64,000 nucleotides of DNA, taken from assembly GCF_040253615.1 (NCBI RefSeq), contig NZ_JBEJGY010000004.1:1674001-1738000 (forward strand), written 5' to 3'. The DNA is from Streptomyces sp. Edi4. GTDB taxonomy: Bacteria > Actinomycetota > Actinomycetes > Streptomycetales > Streptomycetaceae. A model generated the notes under the pieces. The model made no database searches, was not told where the DNA came from, and was given only the letters and a program-made list of their open reading frames with translations. Positions within the stretch are counted from its first letter, which is position 1. Each line of letters begins with the position of its first letter. Shown here piece by piece: positions 57,694 through 64,000 of the stretch. The position numbers and the translations under genes are program-made.

Positions 57694-60213
57694 TTACTTG
57701 CGCATGACCTCCGGCTCGTGGCGGCGCAGCAGACGCGCGACCACGAAGCCGAGGACGATGCCGATGGCGAGCAGCACCGAGATGTCGACGCACCACTGGG
57801 CGACGCTGTGCTTCCACAGCGGGTCCAGGTTGGTCGGGTCGCTCTGGTCCATCGGCCCCATCAGGTGGGAGAGGTCGAGGGTGGTGCCGACGCCCGCGAT
57901 GGCCCAGCGGGACGGCATCAGCCAGGCGAACTGCTCAAGGCCGACCGAGTCGTACACCTTGAAGAGGATGCCGGTGAACACGACCTGCACGATGGCGAAC
58001 ATGACCAGGAGCGGCATTGTCTTCTCGGAGGTCTTCACCAGCGCGGAGATGATCAGGCCGAACATCATCGAGGTGAAGCCGAGCGCGATCACGACCAGAC
58101 ACATCTCGACCGCGGGCGGCATCACCAGGCCCTCGGCGGGCAGCTTGCGCGTGGAGAAGCCGATGACGCAGAGGATCACGCCCTGGAAAGCGGTGATGAC
58201 CCCGAGCACCAGGATCTTGGACATCAGGTACGCCGAGCGGGAGAGGCCGGTGGCCCGCTCCCGTTCGTAGATGACCCGTTCCTTGATCAGTTCTCGTACG
58301 GAGTTGGCCGCGCCCGAGAAGCACATGCCGACCGTGAGGATCAGCATGATCGTGCCGGCGTCCCCGTTGAACCGGGACGGCGGCGTCGGCGGCGCGAGCC
58401 CGAACTTCGCCGGGATGACGACGCTGACCGAGCCGATCACCGCGGGCAGGGCCACCGAAAGGGCGAGGAAGCCCTTGTCGGACGCGATGACCGAGACATA
58501 GCGGCGCATCAGCGTCCACAACTGGGAGATCCAGCCCTGGGGCTTGGGCGGCTTCATCGACTGGGCCGGCGGCATCTGCGCCGACTGCGGGGCGACGGCG
58601 TCGATGTCCGCGGCGTACATCTGGTAGTGCTGCGAGCCCTTCCAGCGGCCCGCCCAGTCGTAGTCACGGTAGCTCTCGAAGGCGGAGAAGACATCGGCCC
58701 AGGTGCTGTAGCCGAAGAAGTTCAGCGCCTCCTCGGGCGGGCCGAAGTACGCCACCGAGCCGCCCGGCGCCATCACGAGCAGCTTGTCGCAGATGGCTAG
58801 CTCGGCCACGGAGTGGGTCACCACCAGGACGGTGCGGCCGTCGTCGGCGAGGCCGCGAAGGAGCTGCATGACGTCGCGGTCCATGCCCGGGTCGAGGCCC
58901 GATGTGGGCTCGTCCAGGAAGATCAGCGACGGCTTGGTCAGCAGTTCCAGGGCCACCGAGACGCGCTTGCGCTGGCCGCCGGAGAGCGAGGTGACCTTCT
59001 TCTCCTTGTGGATGTCCAGCTTCAGCTCGCGCAGCACCTCGTCGATGCGCTGCTGGCGCTCGTTCTCGGTGGTGTCGGCGGGGAAGCGCAGCTTGGCCGC
59101 GTACTTCAGCGCCTTCTTGACGGTCAGCTCCTTGTGCAGGATGTCGTCCTGCGGGACCAGACCGATGCGCTGGCGCAGCTCGGCGAACTGCTTGTAGAGG
59201 TTGCGGTTGTCGTAGAGGACGTCGCCCTTGTTGGCGGGCCGGTAGCCGGTGAGCGCCTTGAGCAGGGTCGACTTTCCCGAACCCGAGGGGCCGATGACCG
59301 CGATGAGGGACTTCTCGGGGACGCCGAAGGAGACGTCCTTCAGGATGTCCTTGCCGCCGTCGACCGTGACGGTCAGGCCGCGCGCGGAGAAGGAGACGTC
59401 ACCGGTGTCGACGAACTCCTCGAGCCGGTCGCCGACGATGCGGAAGGTGGAGTGGCCGACGCCGACGATGTCCTGCGGGCCGAGCAGGACGCTGCCGCCC
59501 TTGGCGATCGGCTGGCCGTTGACGTAGGTGCCGTTGTGCGAGCCGAGGTCGCGGATCTCCATGCGGCCGTCGGGCGTCGCGTGGAACTCGGCGTGGTGGC
59601 GCGAGACCTGGAGGTCGGAGACGACCAGCTCGTTCTCGAGCGCACGGCCGATGCGCATGACACGGCCGAGCGCGACCTGGTGGAACGTGGTCGGGCTGCG
59701 GTCCCCGTAGACCGCCGGGGCTCCGGCCGGGCCGCCGCCCTGCTGCGGGAACTGCTGCTGGGGCGGCTGCTGGTGCTGCGGCCAGGCCTGCTGCGGAACC
59801 TGCGCCTGCTGGGGCTGCTGCGCCCAGCCGCCCTGCTGGGGTGGGGCCTGCTGGGGCCCCGGGTGGGCGGGGGCCGCCTGCGCCTGCTGGGCGGGGGCGG
59901 GCTGTGCGTAGGCGGCAGCGGCGGCGCCGGACAGGTTCAGCCTGGGTCCGTCGGTCGCGTTGCCGAGGTGGACCAGGGACCCGGGGCCGATGTCCATCTG
60001 GTGGATGCGCTGGCCCCGCACATAGGTGCCATTGGTGGATCCGTGGTCCTCGATGACCCAACCGCTGCCGCTCCAGCTGATCGTGGCGTGCCGCCACGAG
60101 ACTCTGGCGTCGTCCACGACGAGGTCACCCTGCGGATCACGTCCCAGGGTGTACGACCTGGACGGATCGAGCGTCCAGGTGCTGCCATTCAATTCCAGTA
60201 CGAGTTCCGGCAC
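57694..60213 (-). CDS. FHA-FHA-ABC transporter fusion (Rv1747-like)
   Basis: This 839-residue protein has two FHA phosphothreonine-binding domains (about 1-95 and 185-265) separated by a Gln/Pro/Ala-rich linker, then an ABC ATPase (Walker A GPSGSGKS 308-315; signature LSGGQRKRV; Walker B LIFLDEPTSGLDP) and a C-terminal membrane domain of six or so helices. It is a half-transporter of the ABC-G type, so it probably dimerises. M. tuberculosis Rv1747 has the same order and is controlled by Ser/Thr kinases via the FHA domains; a similar scheme is likely. Substrate unknown. The GTG start has only a GGGG-type ribosome binding site. Confidence 0.93.
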   Translation of the reverse strand: MPELVLELNGSTWTLDPSRSYTLGRDPQGDLVVDDARVSWRHATISWSGSGWVIEDHGSTNGTYVRGQRIHQMDIGPGSLVHLGNATDGPRLNLSGAAAAAYAQPAPAQQAQAAPAHPGPQQAPPQQGGWAQQPQQAQVPQQAWPQHQQPPQQQFPQQGGGPAGAPAVYGDRSPTTFHQVALGRVMRIGRALENELVVSDLQVSRHHAEFHATPDGRMEIRDLGSHNGTYVNGQPIAKGGSVLLGPQDIVGVGHSTFRIVGDRLEEFVDTGDVSFSARGLTVTVDGGKDILKDVSFGVPEKSLIAVIGPSGSGKSTLLKALTGYRPANKGDVLYDNRNLYKQFAELRQRIGLVPQDDILHKELTVKKALKYAAKLRFPADTTENERQQRIDEVLRELKLDIHKEKKVTSLSGGQRKRVSVALELLTKPSLIFLDEPTSGLDPGMDRDVMQLLRGLADDGRTVLVVTHSVAELAICDKLLVMAPGGSVAYFGPPEEALNFFGYSTWADVFSAFESYRDYDWAGRWKGSQHYQMYAADIDAVAPQSAQMPPAQSMKPPKPQGWISQLWTLMRRYVSVIASDKGFLALSVALPAVIGSVSVVIPAKFGLAPPTPPSRFNGDAGTIMLILTVGMCFSGAANSVRELIKERVIYERERATGLSRSAYLMSKILVLGVITAFQGVILCVIGFSTRKLPAEGLVMPPAVEMCLVVIALGFTSMMFGLIISALVKTSEKTMPLLVMFAIVQVVFTGILFKVYDSVGLEQFAWLMPSRWAIAGVGTTLDLSHLMGPMDQSDPTNLDPLWKHSVAQWCVDISVLLAIGIVLGFVVARLLRRHEPEVMRK

Positions 60214-60620
60214 TCCAGCCCCACTTGTCGTCCCCCGAAAGACCTCCGCGCCGGAGGCCCGTTACTCCCGACGCCGGGAGTCTAGGGATGGTGAACATCG
60301 TGGGGAACTATTTCAGGCCCGGGCTCGTATCCGAAACCCGGGCCGTGTGAATGACGTGCACAGACCGGGCACAGTCCCGTCGCGTTCCTGCAACAGGGCC
60401 CTGCCAAAAAGGGCTCTTCGCATCAAGCGGCGCAAGTCGCCCCGGAGGCGCAGGCGGGCCCGGCGCCCCGGTCGCGCCGCCGCGCGCGGCCACGACCGGA
60501 CGGTGGGGCCGTCGGTTTCAGGCCACGCCCGGTCCGGTGCGGGGCCGTTGGAGGGGGCGCTGTCCGCAGGGCGGGACGGCGTGCGGGAGGCGCGGCGCGG
60601 CCGGATACGGTGGAGGCACC
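60214..60620. other. Divergent region between FHA-ABC and serB
   Basis: A 407-base gap with promoter sequence for both genes. A stem GGCCCGGG (60316-60323) with CCCGGGCC (60337-60344) lies in it, 13 bases apart. GGAGG precedes serB by four bases. No open frame here shows coding character. Confidence 0.5.
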
Positions 60621-61874
60621 ATGACGCCATCGCCCCTGCCCCCCGCCGGCCTGCCTCCCGCCGGCCAGTCGTCCGCCGGTCAGAGCTCTGACGTACCGAC
60701 CCTCCTCGTCAAGATCTTCGGCAAGGACCGCCCTGGCATCACCGCCGGGCTCTTCGACACCCTCGCCGCCTACGCCGTCGATGTCGTGGACATCGAGCAG
60801 GTCGTCTCCCGTGGCCGCCTCGTCCTGTGCGCGCTCGTCACCGAGCCGACCGTGGCCTCCCCCGGTGAGCTGCGCGCGACCGTGCACAGCTGGGCCGAGT
60901 CGCTGAAGCTGGAAGCCGAGATCATCTCCGGCATCGGTGACAACAGGCCGCGCGGCAGCGGCCGTTCGCACGTCACGGTGCTCGGCCACCCGCTGACCGC
61001 CGAGTCCACGGCGGCCATAGCGGCCCGCATCGCCGGCACCGGCGGCAACATCGACCGCATCTTCCGGCTCGCCAAGTACCCCGTCACCGCCGTGGAGTTC
61101 GCCGTGTCGGGCGTGGCGACCGCGACGCTGCGCACCGCCCTTGCGACCGAGGCCAAGGCCCGCGGCGTGGACGTGGCGGTCGTCTCGGCGGGGCTGCACC
61201 GGCGGGCCCAGCGCCTCGTGGTGATGGACGTGGACTCCACGCTGATCCAGGACGAGGTGATCGAGCTCTTCGCGGCACACGCCGGCTGCGAGGACGAGGT
61301 CGCCGAGGTGACGGCCGCCGCGATGCGCGGCGAGCTGGACTTCGAGCAGTCCCTGCACGCCCGGGTCGCGCTGCTGCGGGGCCTTGACGTCTCGGTGGTG
61401 GACAAGGTGCGCGCGGAGGTCCGGCTCACCCCGGGTGCGCGCACCCTGGTCCGTACGCTCAAGGCGCTCGGGTATCAAGTGGGCGTGGTTTCGGGCGGGT
61501 TCACCCAGATCACCGACGCGCTCAAGGACGAGCTGGGGCTGGACTTCGCCTCGGCCAACACCCTGGAGATCGAGAACGGCACGCTCACCGGGCGGGTCAC
61601 CGGCGAGATCGTGGACCGGGCAGGCAAGGCGCGGCTGCTGCGGGAGTTCGCCGCCGAGGCCGGGGTGCCGCTGGCCCAGACCGTGGCAATCGGCGACGGC
61701 GCCAACGACCTGGACATGCTGAACGCGGCGGGTCTCGGTGTCGCCTTCAACGCCAAGCCGGTGGTGCGGGAGGCCGCGCACACCGCGGTCAACGTGCCCT
61801 TCCTCGACACCGTCCTGTATCTGCTCGGCATCACCCGCGAAGAGGTCGAGGCCGCCGACGGCGTCCTGGACTGA
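60621..61874 (+). CDS. serB: Phosphoserine phosphatase with N-terminal ACT domains
   Basis: SerB catalyses the last step of serine synthesis. The 417-residue protein has N-terminal ACT-like domains (LLVKIFGKDRPGITAGLFDT and a second about 115-190) and a C-terminal HAD phosphatase domain. The nucleophile is Asp203 with Asp205 (VMDVDSTLIQDE); VVSGGFT and GDGANDLDML complete the site. ACT domains suggest feedback by serine. GGAGG lies four bases before the ATG. A strong hairpin ends the gene. Confidence 0.95.
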   Translation: MTPSPLPPAGLPPAGQSSAGQSSDVPTLLVKIFGKDRPGITAGLFDTLAAYAVDVVDIEQVVSRGRLVLCALVTEPTVASPGELRATVHSWAESLKLEAEIISGIGDNRPRGSGRSHVTVLGHPLTAESTAAIAARIAGTGGNIDRIFRLAKYPVTAVEFAVSGVATATLRTALATEAKARGVDVAVVSAGLHRRAQRLVVMDVDSTLIQDEVIELFAAHAGCEDEVAEVTAAAMRGELDFEQSLHARVALLRGLDVSVVDKVRAEVRLTPGARTLVRTLKALGYQVGVVSGGFTQITDALKDELGLDFASANTLEIENGTLTGRVTGEIVDRAGKARLLREFAAEAGVPLAQTVAIGDGANDLDMLNAAGLGVAFNAKPVVREAAHTAVNVPFLDTVLYLLGITREEVEAADGVLD

Positions 61875-61892
61875 GGGACCGCCGCGCGGGAA

Positions 61893-61928
61893 CACCGAAG
61901 GCCCCGGCGTGCGCCGGGGCCTTCGGTG
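61893..61928. terminator. Bidirectional terminator hairpin
   Basis: CACCGAAGGCCCCGGC (61893-61908) pairs with its exact complement (61913-61928) around GTGC, between convergent serB and sixA. Confidence 0.85.
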
Positions 61929-61948
61929 TGGAGCGGTCGGGCCGGGGT

Positions 61949-62467
61949 TCAGGCGTGCGGCGCCCAGAAGTCGACGAGCCTTGCCGTCCCGTGCTCGACG
62001 GACTTCCAGGGGCCCTCGAAGGCCAGCACGGCGAAGGCGGCGGTCGGGAAGCCGCTGCGGTTCATCCGCGCCAGGGTGTCGCCGTCGGCCGAGCCGGCGA
62101 GCGCGTCGGCCATCGCGTGCGTCCCGGGGTTGTGCCCGATGAGCACCAGGTCCCCGACCTCGTCGGAGACCTCGTTGACCAGCGCGATCAACTCGCCGAG
62201 CGAGGCTTCGTACATCCGGTCCTCGTACACCGTCCGGGGGCGCTGGGCGAGCTCCGGCACGACGAGCTTCCAGGTCTCGCGGGTCCTGACCGCGGTGGAG
62301 CAGAGGGCGAGGTCGAACTCGATGCCCTTCTCGGCGAGGCGCCGGCCGACGACGGGTCCGTCCGCCCGGCCCCGCTCGGCGAGCGGCCGTTCGTGGTCGG
62401 GCACGTCGGGCCAGTCGGCCTTGGCGTGCCGGAGGAGGACGATCCTGTGCGGTGTGTCGGCGCTCAT
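61949..62467 (-). CDS. sixA: SixA-like phosphohistidine phosphatase
   Basis: This 172-residue protein belongs to the histidine phosphatase superfamily. The RHG-type motif is LLRHAKADWP (His14), and the second catalytic His is in IGHNPGTH. Short length and position fit SixA, which removes phosphate from His on signalling proteins; the partner is unknown. GGAG lies three or four bases before the ATG. Followed (on its own strand) by the hairpin at 61893-61928. Confidence 0.85.
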   Translation of the reverse strand: MSADTPHRIVLLRHAKADWPDVPDHERPLAERGRADGPVVGRRLAEKGIEFDLALCSTAVRTRETWKLVVPELAQRPRTVYEDRMYEASLGELIALVNEVSDEVGDLVLIGHNPGTHAMADALAGSADGDTLARMNRSGFPTAAFAVLAFEGPWKSVEHGTARLVDFWAPHA

Positions 62468-62561
62468 GCTCTCCAGCTTCGCATGGATCCAGTCGGTGGG
62501 CGCAGGGGTGCGAGGGCCGCGCTGGGGCGTCCGCGCCCGGGGCGGCGCGGGGGTGTGCGGG

Positions 62562-62768
62562 TCAGCGCGCGAGGGCCTGCTGGAGGCGGTCGACGAGGTG
62601 GGTGAGGGTCGCGTCGCCGGTCACCGCGTGGGCGTCGCCCGATCCGAAGACGAGGGCCAGCAGCGCGAAGAACGCGATCGCGGGCAGCACCATGCCCCAC
62701 CACGGCAGCTTGAAGTCGACGCCACCGGCGCCCGGTTGGGGGGACCTGGGGTGGGTGTGCGCCGACAT
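62562..62768 (-). CDS. Small membrane protein of unknown function
   Basis: This 68-residue protein from ATG has a hydrophilic N-terminus (MSAHTHPRSPQPGAGGVDFK), one membrane helix (WWGMVLPAIAFFALLALVFG) and a short helical tail (THLVDRLQQALAR). GGAGG lies about five bases before the ATG. Translation from the first in-frame Met further upstream would cross low-complexity sequence and was rejected. A lone gene upstream of sixA; similar small proteins are common in Streptomyces, with no known role. Confidence 0.75.
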   Translation of the reverse strand: MSAHTHPRSPQPGAGGVDFKLPWWGMVLPAIAFFALLALVFGSGDAHAVTGDATLTHLVDRLQQALAR

Positions 62769-63019
62769 GACCGCCTCCGTGCGTTCCGTCTTCGAGTGCC
62801 GCGGGCGAACGGGCCGTTCGCCGCACTTCAGAAGGTACGGATCCACGGAGGGCCGGCCCATCCGGTGACCCACCCACTTCACCCTGACCCTGGCCCCCTA
62901 GGGGACGCGGGGGCTACCCCCACCCCGGCCGGCGCGGGACGGCGGGGTGTGACAATCCGGACGGGCCGGACGAATCAGGCGGGCCTGACGGGCCGGACCG
63001 GTCAGGCGTGGTCGGACGG

Positions 63020-63136
63020 TCAGGGGGAGGCGATGGTGGCGATGATGGCGACGACGACCGTGACGGCGAGCATCGCGCCGAGCACGAGCAGCAGCTTCTT
63101 GTGGCTGTCCTGCGGATTGGGTTCGAGCACTGGCAT
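63020..63136 (-). CDS. SGM_5486-family transporter-associated small protein
   Basis: This is a 38-residue membrane protein: a short hydrophilic start (MPVLEPNPQDSHKKL) then one helix (LLVLGAMLAVTVVVAIIATI). It matches the family that lies directly after a CynX/NimT-type transporter and is named for S. griseus SGM_5486. It begins 30 bases after the transporter stop and is probably a small subunit or modulator of that transporter. It is easy to miss because of its length. Confidence 0.8.
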   Translation of the reverse strand: MPVLEPNPQDSHKKLLLVLGAMLAVTVVVAIIATIASP

Positions 63137-63166
63137 GCGGTCAGTGTCGCATCCCGGTTTGGCCCG

Positions 63167-64000
63167 CTATCGCCGGGCCCCGGCCTCGTCCTCGATCGTA
63201 CGGTCGCGTCCGGCGAGGACGCCCACGACGAGCTGCGGCACCATGAGCCCGGCCATCAGGGCGATGGGCAGGTCCCAGCCGCCGGTGCGGTCGTGCAGGA
63301 CGCCGACCAGGAGCGGGCCCGGGATGGAGAGCAGATAGCCCACGCACTGGGCGAAGGCGGACAGGCGCACCACGCCCGCGTGGCTGCGCGAGCGCTTGCT
63401 GATCATCGTGAGGGCCAGCGGGAAGGCGCAGTTGGAGATGCCGAGGAGCAGCGCCCACGCCCAGGCGCCCGAGGCCGGCGCGAAGTAGAGGCCCGCGTAG
63501 CCGGCCAGACCGCACGTGCCGAGCGCGATGACGATGGGGCCCTGGCTGCGCAGCCGGTTGACGAGCCAGGGGATGACGAAGCCGAGCGGCACGCCCATGA
63601 CCATCGTGAGGGAGAGCAGCAGCCCCGCCGTGCCGGCCGAGACGCCCGCGTCACGGAAGATCGTCGGCATCCAGCCCATGGTGATGTAGGCGCCGGTGGC
63701 CTGGAGGCCGAAGAAGCAGGCCAGTGCCCAGGCGGTGGCGCTGCGGGTGATGCGCGGTGCGGGCCCCGCCTCGTCCTGGACGCCGGGCGCCGGGTCCATG
63801 TGTCCCGAGCGGTCGCGCGTCAGCGGGATCCAGGCGGCGACGGCCACGACGGCCAGCAGCGCCCAGACGCCGAGCCCCTGGCGCCAGCTGCCGCCCAGGG
63901 CGTCGGTCACGGGGACGGTGGTGACGGCGGCCAGCGAGGTGCCGGCGGCCAGCGCCATCGAGTAGAGGCCGGTCATGGAGCCGACGCGGTCGGGGAAGTA
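63167..64000 (-). CDS. CynX/NimT-type MFS transporter (3' part, runs off the window)
   Basis: At least 277 residues of an MFS transporter lie in the window; the frame continues past 64000 and its start is not visible. About eight membrane helices are seen, with the central loop (LTRDRSGHMDPAPGVQDEA) between the two halves of the fold. It resembles cyanate/2-nitroimidazole transporters; substrate not inferable. The stop is 30 bases before the SGM_5486-type gene. Confidence 0.88.
   Translation of the reverse strand, partial: YFPDRVGSMTGLYSMALAAGTSLAAVTTVPVTDALGGSWRQGLGVWALLAVVAVAAWIPLTRDRSGHMDPAPGVQDEAGPAPRITRSATAWALACFFGLQATGAYITMGWMPTIFRDAGVSAGTAGLLLSLTMVMGVPLGFVIPWLVNRLRSQGPIVIALGTCGLAGYAGLYFAPASGAWAWALLLGISNCAFPLALTMISKRSRSHAGVVRLSAFAQCVGYLLSIPGPLLVGVLHDRTGGWDLPIALMAGLMVPQLVVGVLAGRDRTIEDEAGARR

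Overview
The window is chromosomal core DNA of a Streptomyces-type actinomycete. The signs are very high G+C, frequent GTG starts, many 4-base GTGA/ATGA gene overlaps, a chaplin gene, a DmdR/DtxR-type iron box and a 16S-23S spacer without tRNA genes. From memory, the gene order matches the S. coelicolor segment around SCO1757-SCO1810. Parts of it (der-cmk, rluB-scpB-scpA-parA, Nudix-pyrG, recN-nadK-tlyA) also follow the order in Mycobacterium. No phage, insertion sequence, CRISPR array or tRNA gene was found.

Layout. 1-438 is degenerate GC-rich repeat. 439-5289 holds a small unknown gene convergent with der, plsC, cmk, tyrA and aroH, all on the minus strand. 5290-5944 is a cluster of intergenic repeats. 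5945-7116 carries a Tat/lipoprotein Rieske protein and a nucleotidyltransferase-fold protein. 7186-10685 is an NAD-salvage/ADP-ribose operon (pnuC-nadR-nrtR-ADP-ribosylglycohydrolase) with a palindromic operator candidate. 10819-15529 is a coupled segregation/ribosome block: parA-like, a ribbon-helix-helix protein, scpA, scpB and rluB. Then come ald, an ATPase-fold/TPR protein, a Nudix ADP-ribose pyrophosphatase and pyrG. A plus-strand pair (GH15 hydrolase, PucR regulator) and a glycosyltransferase follow. After a second repeat cluster lies recN-nadK-tlyA with a small unknown gene, and an SCP2-domain gene.

31959-32618 is an array of about five 130/131-bp tandem repeats. It precedes an iron-siderophore ABC operon (two FecCD permeases and an ATPase, no binding protein) under an iron box. 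A HAD phosphatase and a DUF1015 protein come next. 38221-40629 encodes an 802-residue protein with a long Arg/Asp/Gly-rich repeat region and a TPR-like part. It lies directly downstream of a complete rRNA operon (16S-23S-5S, minus strand, 45924-40765).

Upstream of the rRNA operon are mpg, Spo0M, PEBP and HNH-nuclease genes, a TauE exporter, an SPFH/NfeD pair, an ABC ATPase and a conserved unknown gene. A fourth repeat cluster precedes the short cysteine-free chaplin (chpE-like) and a two-component system. A lytic transglycosylase follows a large inverted repeat. The end of the window has an FHA-ABC transporter, serB, sixA, two small membrane proteins and the 3' part of a CynX/NimT-type transporter that runs off the edge.

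Functional links. Three loci converge on NAD/ADP-ribose: the pnuC operon, nadK and the Nudix hydrolase beside pyrG. ParA, ScpA and ScpB tie to chromosome segregation. The least explained items are the ParA/RHH pair, the Arg/Asp/Gly-repeat protein beside the rRNA operon, the inverted repeat at 56701-56807, and the repeat families that reach into coding sequence.
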